Assembly: GCA_007115705.1 (NCBI GenBank)
Contig: QXEO01000211.1
Coordinates: 636,191-700,190, forward strand
Length of the DNA: 64,000 nt
Origin: Dactylis glomerata
Taxonomy: Eukaryota; Streptophyta; Magnoliopsida; Poales; Poaceae
Reading direction: 5' to 3'
The position numbers and the translations under genes were made by a program. The notes beneath the pieces are model-generated. The model saw only the letters and a list, made by a program, of their open reading frames with translations, had not been told where the DNA came from and ran no database searches. Shown here one piece after another: positions 32,265 to 43,560 of this stretch. Each line of letters begins with the position of its first letter. Within the stretch, counting starts at the first letter, position 1.

Positions 32265-34736
32265 TCAGGAGTAAAAGGGACGGAGCAGAGCTACGTTCCA
32301 TGGTCGCTTGGTTTCTTCTCCGGACCTGTCCACCTTGTCCTTCTTGGGGGCCTGCGCATCTATAAGATAGTAGGCATCATTGTGCAGAGCTCTGCTCACA
32401 ATGAATGGCCCCTCCCACGGAGGAGTTAACTTATGCCGGCCTGCTGTGCCTTGTCTTAGCCGGAGCACTAGGTCTCCCTCTTAGAATCTCCTTGGATTCA
32501 CATTCTGCGCATGATAGCGTCTGAGGTTCTGCTGATATACTACTGTTCTTGACAGTGTTATTTCTCTTGCTTCTTCTAGCAGATCAACATCATTTTCCCT
32601 GGCTTCTCTAGCCTCTTCCTCAGTATATAGCACCACTCTTGGTGCATCATGTATTACATCTGTTGGAAGCACAGCTTCTGCTCCAGACACAAGGAAAAAT
32701 GGCGTATAGCCTGTTGACCTATTCAGAGTTGTCCTCAAACTCCAAAGCACTGCCGGCAATTCGTCTAGCCAACATCCCGGAGTTTTCTCCAGTGGCTCTA
32801 TCAACCGGGGTTTTATGCCGGATAATACTAGTCCATTTGACCTCTCCACTTGGCCATTGGTACAAGGATGAGCGACCGACGCAATGTCTAGCCAGATTCC
32901 CACCTCCTCACAATATCTGGAAAATGGCCCTTGGGCAAAGTTCGACCCATTGTCAGTGATGATGCTATGAGGAACACCATATCTCAAGATTATATCTTTT
33001 AAGAATTTCACTGCTGTGTGGCCATCACACTTGCTTATAGGCTTCACTTCAATCCACTTGGTGAACTTATCCACCATGACCAGAATATGGGTCATCTTTC
33101 CCCTTGCCGGCTTAAAGGCCCCGACCATATCCAGGCCCCAAATAGCAAAGGGCCAGGTTATCAGGATAGTCTTCAATGCTGATGTCAGCTGATGAATCTG
33201 GTGGGCATACATTTGACACCCATTGCATTTCCGGACCAAGTCCTCTGCCTCTTGCAGTGTCGTCGGCCAGTAAAACCCATGCCGGAATACTTTCGCCACT
33301 AATGCTCTGGACGAAGCGTGGTGACCACATTCCCCCTGATGAATTTCTCGGAGCATCTCCAGGCCTTCAGCAGATTCAACACATCTCTGCAGCACACCGG
33401 TGGCACTTCTCTTGTATATCTCCTTGTTTATAATGGTATATCCTTTGGATCTCCTCGTAACCCGGCGGCCCTCAGTTTCATCCGCCGACACTTGACCATC
33501 CACCAAGAAATCCATGATGGGACGCACCCATGAGGGCACTTCCCTAACAGTGAACACTGCCAGATCTATCTCCATCATTTCGACCGACACATAATCGATC
33601 TCCATGGGCTGCGAAGTCCCCGGGACTGAAGGATCAGTCCCCGGGTATGCCGGAGCAGTCCTCAGGTATACCGGCACAACCTCTTGGTACATTTTACCCT
33701 TGCCTTTATCTCTGCTTCCGAATACCGCACTCACTGCATATGTCGGCCCAGTCCCCGGGTTATCTGAACTGGCTCCGACATCTATCTCCATCGGAACTGC
33801 ATCCTCTGGGCTTGGTGGAACATATATGGACGATGACTCTGGCGAGGGCTTGATTGAAGGCTTCCTCAGATGCTCCAGTGAAATGCCGGGCGGGATTAAC
33901 TCTCTGGAAGATCCCAACTTGGACAATGTATCGGCCGCTTCATTCTGAGCCCGGGGGACATGCCGGAACTCACAACCTTTGAAGTAACCACTCAACTGCT
34001 GCACCAGGAAACGGTAGGACCCCATGTTTGCATCATGCGCATCCCATATGCCGGAACACTGCTGAATCACTAAGTCAGAATCACCGAAACACATAATCCG
34101 GCAAATGCCTATGTCCTTAGACACCTTCAGGCCATACACAAGTGCCTCATATTCCGCCACATTATTTGATGCTGCAAAATGAATCTGCAGAACATATCTC
34201 AATTGGTCATTCTTGGGTGAACTGAGCACTATGCCGGCACCCAAGCCATGTATTGTCTTGGACCCATCGAAATGCATCGTCCAATAGTTTGCATCTGGCA
34301 ATGGTGGCTCATAGTCTATCTCGGCCCAATCAATGAAGAAATCAGCCAACACCTGGGACTTGATTGTATCCCTCTTATCATACTGAGGTGTATATGGTGA
34401 AAGCTCTATTGCCCACTTGGCTATCCGGCCGCTGGCATCTTTGTTGCTTATGATTTCCGAGATAGGGGCCTCGGCCACCACCCGGATTGGGTGCTCCTGG
34501 AAATAATGCTTGAGCTTCTTGGCCACCATATAGACACCATATGTCATCTTCTGATAATGGGTATAGTTTTGCTTTGAGGTGGAAAGGACTTCACTCAAAT
34601 AATATACCGGCCGCTGCACGGTTTTGCCTCCTTCCTCTCGCTCTACTACCACCACTACACTGACAACTCTGTTGGTCGCCGCTATATAGAGCAACATCAG
34701 CTCCTTGGGCATCGAAGATGCCAACACCGGCGCTGT
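32265..34736 (-). pseudogene. pol: Element 3 pol, distal part: RNase H, archaeal RNase H, integrase
   Basis: One frame, with a TAA near 32479-32481 separating the last ~68 residues. RT-type RNase H leads into the archaeal-type RNase H (MHFDGSKTIHGLGAGIVL, EYEALVYGL, CFGDSDLVIQQ). A long Ser/Pro-rich linker follows, then integrase: HHCC (EIHQGECGHH ... CNGC) and the catalytic residues in GLDMVG, TDNGSNF and GQVERSNG. The C-terminal part continues with VLRLRQGTAGRH to 32265. The frame joins RT at 34737 across a TAA stop. The double RNase H is a Tat-lineage hallmark. Confidence 0.85.
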
Positions 34737-35143
34737 TTACAACATCTGTTTCAATTCTTTGAAAGCTGCATCTGCTTGCGTTGTCCAGACAAATGTGTCG
34801 GACTTCTTCATCAACTGATATAACGGCAAAGCTTTATCTCCCAGCCGGCTTATGAAATGGCTCAGGGATGCAAGGCACCCAGTGAACTTCTGTACTTCCT
34901 TCAAATCTGTCGGCGGCTTCATTCTCTCTATGGCACGAATCTTGCCGGGATTCACCTCAATACCCCGACCGGAAACCAGGAAACCGAGTAACTTACCTGC
35001 CGGCACACCGAAGGTGCACTTAGCCAGATTCAACTTCATCCGGAATCTCCTCAGATTTGCAAAGGTTTCCCGGAGGTCATCTATGAGAGTCTTGCTCTCC
35101 TTGGTCTTTATGACGACATCGTCAACATATACCTGCACATTTT
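34737..35143 (-). pseudogene. pol: Element 3 RT, C-terminal half (YVDD box)
   Basis: Begins where element 5 inserted. Contains the catalytic box VQVYVDDVVIKT and the thumb region (CTFGVPAGKLLGFLVS). The N-terminal half lies at 42241-42790. The codon split by the insertion is restored when one ATTTT copy is removed. Confidence 0.88.
35139..35143. repeat. Target-site duplication of element 5 (ATTTT), left copy
   Basis: Matches 42241-42245. Both lie in the RT coding sequence of element 3. Confidence 0.9.
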
Positions 35144-36051
35144 TGTCGATAGATTTCGTGTCGCAAGAACACGGGGTACCACGCGACGGACCCAAAGATT
35201 CGAACGCCGGGGGCTGAACGTGTGAGATCTAGGATCGCAACGAAGCACGGAGACGGAAGCCTCGAGTTGTCGAACGCACTACGCACTGCAGAGAGAGACG
35301 CCGAGCTTTACCCAGGTTCAGGGCCCTCGTGGTGAGGTAACACCCCTACTTCCTGCCTTCTTGTATTACAACGCGACACCTCGCGAGGAGTACAAGGTCT
35401 TGATTACAAAGCTCTACCTGGCCAGAGGTTGAAGAACCTGCGTGCCCAGCTAGCAGCTTGGAGAAGATGAAGATTCGATCCCCTCTAAGGGGTGACCTCC
35501 CCTCCTTTTATAGCGCCAAGGTCCTCCTTCCCCTTATCTTCTTGGGGAAGGGGTTGCCACACACGGCCAAGGAGGGAGGACAGCTGTAGGCTACACTCTT
35601 CCATGGACGTAGTCTTCGTAGGGTAGTGGCGCCGGTCCACCGGAGTGGGTGGAGGAAGGTGACGTCTTCCTCTGGCGCCCTGCACCGTCCACGCTATTTT
35701 TAGGGGGGTGGCCAACAACCACTGTGCCGCTTTGGGAGGCACAACGAAAGTTGGTCTCCTCCCTGTCAGGGGTAGCGTGGGCGGTACGCGGTCTTCTGTC
35801 CCTTATCTTCTTGCTCTACATGCCAACGTGCTGAGCTGATGTGGACGTGGTCCCTCTCCTCACCAGCGGGGGCTCGTGAGGAGGTCTTCTGGTCCTTAGC
35901 AGTTTTGGCCGTCGTTCTCCTCATGAGGCGCCCCCTCATGAGGGTCTTCTCCGTAGCTTGGGTCGTTGATTCTCCCCTGGGCTGAAGATGGGCCGATGAC
36001 GGGACCCAGTAGCAGGTGGACCGGGATACCCCGGTATCCATAACACCGACA
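35144..36051 (-). repeat. Element 5, 3' LTR
   Basis: Minus-strand TGTCGGTGTTATGG...; a perfect dyad GGATACC-CC-GGTATCC sits at 36023-36038 next to the terminus. TATAAAA on the minus strand lies at 35506-35512. Confidence 0.93.
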
Positions 36052-36449
36052 GTAGCCCCCGAGAGCCCGGCCCGCGAACACGCCCTCTTGAGGGAGCGAA
36101 GGGCCGGGGGCCCCAGAAGCTACTGGGCCCTCCAACGGCACGTGTCAACCGTGCGGTCAGAGGACCATGTGAAGAAGCGGAGGTCGTGGGCACGTGGCAC
36201 CCTTGCAGTTGGCGGAGCGAAGCGGCGTGGAGATCGTGCGTAGTGGGGTAACGGGCGTTTTTCGAACCATCGCGTCAAGGGCGACGCTTCGAAAACCGCA
36301 CCCCGGCCGCCCCCTTAAAGGCTTGGCAGAGAAGGCTCCTCCCCCTACCCACAGCACATTGCCGCCGCCACCTTCCTGCTGAAGATCTTGCGCATCCAAA
36401 TCCTCCTAGCCTCCAATCTTCTCGCTGCAGCTCGCCCCCGCCCAGAGCC
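36052..36449 (+). promoter_or_regulatory. PPT (36052-36066) and presumed promoter of the element 5 antisense gene
   Basis: Minus-strand GCTCTCGGGGGCTAC abuts the LTR. The next 380 bp are GC-rich, have no clear TATA box (CTTAAAGG near 36315 is the nearest) and lead to the ATG at 36450. Confidence 0.45.
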
Positions 36450-39400
36450 ATGGCACCGCGCAGGGCCGTTGGAGCGGCGAGGTCTTCTGAAGCTGCGCCG
36501 CGGCCGGCGGCGCCCCTGCTCGACTCCCGCATCAAGAGCAGCCGCGAGCTCCAGACCGTCCGAGAGATGATCGGGAGCAAGAACAATGAGTGGGGCGCTA
36601 CCCGCATCTGGCACGGTCGCGCGCCGCGGGACACTCTGCCCGCGATGGCGCAGCCTTTCTTCCTCTTCTCCGTCTTCGCCGGCCTATTGCCGCCGTTCCC
36701 CCCCTTCTTCCTGGCGATCCTGGAGACTTACGGGATCCAGGCCATCCACCTGCATCCCAAGTCCGTCACCCTGCTGGTGGTCTTCGCCTATGCCTGCGAG
36801 GCCTGGATTGGCATCAAGCCGTCGGTGGCATACTTTCGTCACCTCTTCTCTCTCCGGTCCTCTGGGCTAAACCAGAGTTCCGGATGCGTCTCCTTCATCG
36901 CCACCGCCGGAACAGAGGGCGACTTCATCGACTTGAAGTGGATGAAGAAAGTCGAAGACTTTCGGAGCCGCTGGTTCTTCGTCGACATCCTCGAAGAATC
37001 GGAGCTCTTCCTCGTCACCGGGATCCCTCCCGTCAAGCTCACCACCTGGGCCAGCGAGGCCCTTCCTGAGGAAGACCTGAGGACGCTCCGCCCGCGAATC
37101 CGAGATCTCTGGAAGGCCGGCGTTACAGGGACCATGGTCGGGGTGGAGTTCGTCACCCGACGCATCGCCCCCCTGCAGGACCACCGCTGGGAGATCTGGA
37201 GGCACAGGGCCGGGGACGACCTCAGGCTCCACGTCAGCGAGCTCAACACCGATGCTCGGGAGGAGGTAATAAGAGCCTTCTTCTCTTCCGCCGCCATCCC
37301 CGCCATCCCGCGCAATGCCTTGCCGATCTACAATCTGGGCGCTTGGGAGACCAGCCGTGTTACGGCGGGGATCTTGAAGTTCAATGCCTAGGGCCCGTTC
37401 CTTGCCGACGGGGTCGTGCCTGGTCCCCTCCCGAGCGCACCTGCGGCCAGCTCGGAGCAGGATTTGGCAGCAAGGGGAACAGGGCCCACGGCCTCTGGAG
37501 ATGTTGACGACGATGACGCGGAGTCCGGTGAGCGACTAGTCCGCCGGAGGCGTCCCGAGGGCACTGTGGTGCTCTCAGATTCCTCCAACGATGGCTCCGC
37601 CTTGCCGGACCAGCCCACCGAGGGAGACGTCGATGCGTCCTCTTCACGAGACCTGGAGGAGGAGGGGCGTCTAGCCCGCCTGGAGGCGGAGCGCCGCTCC
37701 AAGTTCAACGACGAACGCGCCAGCCGGCAACCTGAGGCTGGGACCTCCCATGGCAAGAAGCCAGCGGGCGAATCCTCCGCGCCCCCGCCACCACCCTCTG
37801 CCCTTCCGAGCAAAAGAGGATGGGTGGAGCGGGATGCCTCGTGATTGTTCCTGCACAAAGACCTTTACTTCTTGTCTTACCTTTCCCTTAACCTCATCCC
37901 CCTTTTCCTCTCTAGGGACATAGAGGAGAAGAAGGAAGAGAAGAAGAGGAGGAAGAAGAGGAAGACAGGGCAGACCACGTCGGGCCCTGACCCGGCAGCC
38001 ACTACTACACCGACAATGTCGCCGCGCGCCGCCGGCGAAGAAGAGGATCGCGCGTCTACAGACGCGCAGTCCGCCCCGGGAGCTGCTGCGGCTCCCAGCA
38101 CGACCGAGCCCCCTAGCGCAGGGGGCACACCAGAGATTACGGGGGCAGCTACGGCTGCCCCCTCTGTAGCCAGCACCACCACCACCCCGGAGGCGCCCTC
38201 GACGAGCACGGCCGCGCCGCCTGGCACGAGGGCAGCCCCCGAGCCAAGCGGCGAGAAGAGGACGGCCTCCACTGAACCGGGGCCCTCCGGAGCCCCATCG
38301 CCTCCCCTGCCAGAGATACTGGGGAGGCCTGCAAGGATCACAGCTGAGCCCCACACTGCTAACCCATGGGCGGGGGTGCTCGCGACCATGACTGGCGCCC
38401 TCCGGGACGAGGTCGTCAGGGCGCGCACTACTGAGGAGGCGCGCATCAACGAGGGCTGGGCCCTCCTACACCAAGCCACAGAGAGATGACGTCTCCTGGA
38501 TCAGCGTGCCCCCGAGCGCTGCGAGCAGGCAAGGAAGGAGGCGGAGGAGATCCGCGCCAGTGCGGTTGAGGAGGCCGAAGAAGCTCTGGCGAACGCCAGG
38601 GAGTCGGCGAGGGGGGTCCTGGCCAGGGCGCACCACGAGGCCATGGAGATCATCTCCGAGGCCCGCCAGAGGATCCCCCCCACTGTCGGGCCTCCCAACC
38701 CAGCATTGGCTGGGGAGGAGGTCAAGCGGGCAGCTCAGCACCTCCTGGACCAGGCCAGGACCAATAGAGGCCCAGTAGAGGCTGGACGAAGTCGAGGACC
38801 GAGAGGCCCTCCTCCACGCCCGCGAGGAGAGTGCTGATTCCCGGGCGGAGAGCCTGAGCCTGCAAGAGGCTGGGCTCGCCGTCCGAGAAGCGGAGGCTCG
38901 CGAGCGCGAGCGGGAACTCCGCCTCCGAGAGGAGCAGCTCCATGCCCTCGAAGATCGGCTCAACAGGGAGCGAGAGGCCTTCGAGAGCCGGGAGGCACTG
39001 GTCAGCCAGTCCACCGCTGAGCTGACCTGGCACCAAGAGGCGCTGAACCAGCGCGAGGCTTCCCTCCAGGGAAGGATGGACCACATGCTGAACCAGCGAC
39101 GGGTCAGCATGGAGCAGGAGTTCAAGCGGAGGCGCGCCGAGATCAGCGAGGCGTGCCGCATGGACTTCCGCTCCAAGACCGACACCGCCCTGGTTAGGTA
39201 CAAGCAAGGGCGCAAGACCCTGGAGCGCCAGGTTCGCGACCTAGAGACTGAACTGAGGGGGGCGCACGAGGTGCGCCGGGGCGCCGAGCGCGCCCTGGCC
39301 AAAGCTGACGCCACCATCACCTTGCTCCGGTGCGATGTGCAGAGGCTTGAGGAGGAGAACTCGGCGTCGGTCCTACAGGTCGTGGAGATCTCTAGAGAGC

Positions 39401-40011
39401 TCCAGGAGGCTAGGGACTCTGAGGCGGAAGCACGCTTGCTGCGAAGGCAGCGTGTGCAGTTGTTCCGCGGGTTCTCAGCCCGCGTCATGGCGGCGGCGCA
39501 CCGCCTGGGCATCCACGGGCTGAACCTGCCTACCGTCCCCAAGGACGACGGGTCGATCATGCTCTTCTTCAGCCAGCTGGCCGAACAGCTGGATGGCGCG
39601 TCGGTGAAGGTCCTGGAGCTCATCGACGCCGAGTGTCGGGAGCTGTTGGGGCTCGCGGGGACACGCATCTTCTCCAACCTCCAATACCTCTGCCCCGACC
39701 TCAACCTGGAAGAGGTACTGCGGAGGCCATCGCCTCCACCGCCAGGAACTCCTGACCGCGCGGCGGTGGCCAGGGAAGGGCGGTTGGGCATCGCCCTGCG
39801 ACGGCTGCAGGCCATCTACGCCCGCCCTGGTGCACCTACCGCCGCAGACCAGGAGAGCTCCTCCAGCGGTGACACCTCTGGCTCCGGGGAGTCCGGCAGC
39901 GAGGATGCTGGGGAGGAGGATGACGGAGCGACGGAGTCCAGTGGAGAGGCGTCCTCAGGCTCTAGCCAAGGCACCGGCGATGACGAGGGCGACGCGGCGG
40001 TCGCTCAGTAA
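36450..40011 (+). pseudogene. Element 5 antisense gene: Transposase_28-type domain plus long coiled coil, decayed
   Basis: ATG 36450; one intron of about 74 bp (about 37843-37916, GT..TAG); stop near 40011. The N-domain (about residues 60-145) reads LPPFPPFFLAILETYGIQAI and VVFAYACEAWIGIKPS, aligning by eye with exon 1 of the element 3 gene. The middle is acidic, then Ala/Pro/Thr-rich with KKEEKKRRKKRK. The C-terminal ~400 residues are Arg/Glu-rich coiled coil ending in an acidic Ser/Gly tail. Lesions: TAG 37389-37391, TGA 38487-38489 (CGA type), a +1 frameshift near 38760 and TAG 38776. Much GC-richer than the pol genes around it, so overlapping minus-strand frames here are shadows. Confidence 0.78.
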
Positions 40012-40836
40012 GCTCTTCCTAGACCTCCTCCAGAAGAACCGAGTTAGCTGCACACTTGGCAGCCGTCAGACATTGCCCTGCTGGGCCATTTAAGTTGTAA
40101 TCGTACTTAAGGTGTTGTTCGCCGAATTATCCTTATTTGCACCCCTGCGCAATTTTCCTTGTCTCGCCTTTGTCTGGGGAATGCTCTACGCCGTCCAGGG
40201 GCCAGCCTACGAGCGGGACAGCAGCCTGACGCTTAGTATGCAGCTCGTGGTGTAAGGCTAGCGGGCGCTGATGCTCCAGAGGTGACTATAATGGCACACA
40301 GGACTATTTCCCTGCAGCCTCCTTGGCGTCCAAACACAACAAAGGCGATTCCAGGGGAAGAAACACTGGGCCGCAGACGAGGACAGCATAATACTTGGTG
40401 AAATTGGCAAGAATAGTGCGACCCTCGCGCGCTCATGCGCTTTCATTCGAGCATCGCTTGAGAGGAGAGAGCACCATGGATCGTATGAGATGACTATAAT
40501 GGGTCCCTTCCCTAGTCAGAGCTCGATCCGTTCTGGGTTTTGCGGGCCTGCTGTTTTCCGGGCGAAGGCCCCAGCGCGGACAGCGTGCTCCGGCTCTTTC
40601 TCGAAAGGCAGTCGAGCGAAAACTCACGTTCGCGTTAAGCCGCAGTTAGCTGAAATTGCGAGGCTGGTGGAGCCAAGACCCACGATTCCAGGGAGTTTCT
40701 ATGGATTAGAAAAGATTAATGATGAGTGAAACTACCGTTACACTTTGTTCCTTGCGCAGACGAAGGGCTCCGTTTCCTCAGCCGAAGGCCACATCTTCGA
40801 GCACCTGGGGACGGGGCCATCGAGGGCAGCGTAGGC
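40012..40836. other. Element 5 non-coding interior
   Basis: 825 bp where pol would normally be. No domain is recognised. The motif GATGACTATAATGG or a close variant occurs near 40280 and 40490. Short minus-strand frames carry nothing identifiable. Confidence 0.6.
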
Positions 40837-41200
40837 CTACGCGCCCTCTGGCTCAGGTCCCAGGGATGCGTATCTGTCGAGGAAGCGCTCGCAGAGGTCC
40901 CTCCAGGATGAGATGGATCTTGGCGGTAGCTGGAAGAGCCACCGGCGAGGCTCTCCCTTTGTTGCCATCATGAACCAACTGGCCATGACACGCCTGTCAC
41001 CTCCCGCCGACCATATACCGGCCGTGTATTGCTGCAAAAACTCCACGGGATCGGAGGTTCCGTCATAACGCGCACCGATCTCCGGCCGAAAGCGAGACGG
41101 CCATGTTGCGCGGCAAAGTGGCCCGGCGAGCGCCGCGAAGCCCTCGAAGCCGAGGTCACCGGGCGCTGGCGCACCCTCTCCAATGGCCTCTAGGCCATCG
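40837..41200 (-). pseudogene. gag: Element 5 gag remnant
   Basis: About 110 residues of retrotransposon Gag: EFLQQYTAGIWSAGG, then WLFQLPPRSISSWRDLCERF. It begins about 130 bp inside the 5' LTR and stops abruptly, with no nucleocapsid or protease after it. Confidence 0.75.
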
Positions 41201-41309
41201 AGAACTTGAAGACGATCTCGGCGACGGCTCGCGTAGACAGCGCGAAGGTGAAGATGATGTCAATGATCGTCACTCATGTCGAAGCAGATCTGGAAGAAGG
41301 CACACCACA

Positions 41310-41331
41310 GCCCACTACCTGGCGTGCCAAA
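41310..41331 (-). other. Element 5 primer-binding site
   Basis: Minus-strand TTTGGCACGCCAGGTAGTGG next to the 5' LTR. Confidence 0.65.
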
Positions 41332-42240
41332 TGTCGATGGATTTCATGTCGCAAGAACACGGGGTACCACGCGACGGACCCAAAGATTCGAACGCAGGGG
41401 GCTGAACGTGTGAGATCTAGGATCGCAACGAAGCACAGAGACGGAAGCCTCGAGTTGTCGAACGCACTACGCACTGTAGAGAGAGATGCCGAGCTTTACC
41501 CAGGTTCAGGGCCCTCGTGGTGAGGTAACACCCCTACTTCCTGCCTTCTTGTATTACAACGCGACACCTCGCGAGGAGTACAAGGTCTTGATTACAAAGC
41601 TCTAGCTGGCCAAAGGTTGAAGAACCTGCGTGCCCAGCTAGCAGCTTGGAGAAGATGAAGATTCGATCCCCTCTAAGGGGTGATCTCCCCTCCTTTTATA
41701 GCGCCAAGGTCCTCCTTCCCCTTACCTTCTTGGGGAAGGGGTTGCCACACACGGCCAAGGAGGGAGGACAGCTGTAGGCTACACTCTTCCGTGGACGTAG
41801 TCTTCGTAGGGTAGTGGCGCCGGTCCACCGGAGTGGGTGGAGGAAGCTGACGTCTTCCTCTAGCGCCCTGCACCGTTCACGCTATTTTTAGGGGGGTGGC
41901 CAACAACCACTGTGCCGCTTTGGGTAGGCACAGCGAAAGTTGGTCTCCTCCCTGTCGGGGGTAGCATGGGCGGTATGCGGTCTTCTGTCCCGTATCTTCT
42001 TGCTCTGCACGCCAACGTGCTGAGCTGACGTGGACGTGGTCCCTCTCCTCACCAGCGGGGGCTCGTGAGGAGGTCTTCTGGTCCTTAGCAGTTTTGGCCG
42101 TCGTTCTCCTCATGAGGCGCCTCCTCATGAGGGTCTTCTCCGTAGCTTGGGTCGTTGATTCTCCCCTGGGCTGAAGATGGGCCGATGATAGGGCCCAGGA
42201 GCATGTGGACCGGGATACCCCGGTATCCAGAACACCGACA
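41332..42240 (-). repeat. Element 5, 5' LTR
   Basis: Counterpart of 35144-36051. The junction with the element 3 RT sequence lies at 42240/42241. Confidence 0.93.
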
Positions 42241-42829
42241 ATTTTTATCTATTTGGTCATGCAAACACTTTTGCGTACACCTCTGGTAAGTTGCGCCGGC
42301 ATTTCTTAAACCAAACGGCATAGTGAGATAGCAATAAGCCCCGTACGGGGTAATAAAGGATGTCTTTATTTGATTCAGCTCATACAAAGGTCTGGTGGAA
42401 ACCAGAATAGGCATCTACGAATGATAACAGTTCACATCCAGCTGTGGAATCAATCACTTGATCAATCCGAGGGAGCGGGAATGGATCTTTAGGACATGCC
42501 TTGTTCAAGTTGGTGTAATCAACATACATCCGCCATACTTTTACTATGGCAGGCTCATCCTTCTTCTTTTCCACCAAAACCGGATTAGACACCCAATCCG
42601 GATGCAATACTTCCTTGATAAAGCCGGAAGCTAGGAGCCTGGCCACTTCCTCCCAAATTGCCTTCCTTCTATCATCTGCATTCCGCTGGAGCGGCTGCTT
42701 CACCGGCTTAGCATCCGGTCTTACATGCAGTGCGTGCTCAGGCAGCTCCCTCGGCACACCTTGCAGGTCTGAAGTAGACCATGCAAACATATCCCGATTC
42801 TCACGGAGGAAGTTGGTGAGCTTGCTTTC
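42241..42829 (-). pseudogene. pol: Element 3 RT, N-terminal half
   Basis: Contains PVLVEKKK, the RMYVDYTNLNKACPKD motif, LLSFVDAYSGFHQ and YCYLTMPFGLRNAGATYQR. A frameshift near 42380-42410 separates the last two. It continues at 35143 beyond element 5. The preceding frame ends in a TAG near 42830 (CAG type). Confidence 0.87.
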
Positions 42830-43560
42830 CTATTTGGGATCCAAACCTGCGCCGATGAGGGCATGGCGCTCCGGGAAAACCTCATCCAGAGGCACCTTCT
42901 TGACTTCCTTGGCCACTTGAAAAGAAGTGCCGCCACTTGGGTTTGTCATGCCTGGCAAAGGTTTGCCGACCACGACCGTTTCAGCAATCTCCACTGCTCG
43001 CTTGAGCCTCTTCTTTTCCTCTGCAATGATCCAGAGTCTCGGCCAGATTAGATCCGGCTGTGGCACATGCCATTGAGCGCTTGTAATCACCAATGATGGT
43101 GATCACTCCTCTGGGCCCCCGCATCTTCATCTTCAGATACGCAACATGCGTAGAGGCCATGAACTTCGCCAGTGCCGGCCTACCTAGCAACGCATGGTAG
43201 GGGCTATCCAGATCCACCACCTCAAACATGAGGTTCTCCACCCTGCAGTTATCCCGGTTGCCAAACATGACATCTATCTGGATCTTGCCCATCGGCGCAC
43301 ATGAAAGTCCTGGCACAATGCCGTGGAATGTGGTCTTGCTTGGCTCCAGCATATTCTCCTTGATGCCCAGCTTCTACATCGTATCCCAATACATGATGTT
43401 GATGCTGCTCCCATTGTCAATGAGGACCTTGCTGAACCTCACGTTGTTAGCCGGCCCGACAAATGTCGGATCCATCACCAGAGCATACCCGCCGGGGTTT
43501 GGCATTATCTTGGGATGATCTGCCCTGTCCCAGCCAATGGCCTGGTCAGACCAGTACATC
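42830..43560 (-). pseudogene. pol: Element 3 protease and linker to RT
   Basis: Aspartic-protease core VLIDNGSSINIMYW (the Tat-lineage form, D-x-G-S-S) near 43390-43430, then ALLGRPALAKF near 43180. TAG near 43374 (CAG type) and a frameshift near 43020-43060 break it. Confidence 0.75.

Larger units (their letters stand above)
35144..42240 (-). mobile_element. Element 5: Tat-type Gypsy element without pol, carrying an antisense gene
   Basis: TSD ATTTT; LTRs 35144-36051 and 41332-42240 (908 and 909 bp, about 30 differences, 3.3% by eye). The minus-strand PBS (41310-41331) and PPT (36052-36066) fix orientation. The interior holds only a short gag remnant (about 40837-41200), a non-coding stretch and one antisense gene (36450-40011). 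No protease, RT, RNase H or integrase. It must have moved using proteins supplied by another element. Confidence 0.92.

Noticed and set aside
36839..39815. Minus-strand frames up to 449 codons opposite the element 5 antisense gene
   Set aside because: Ser/Arg-rich low-complexity text produced by the GC-rich coiled-coil codons on the plus strand; no domain.
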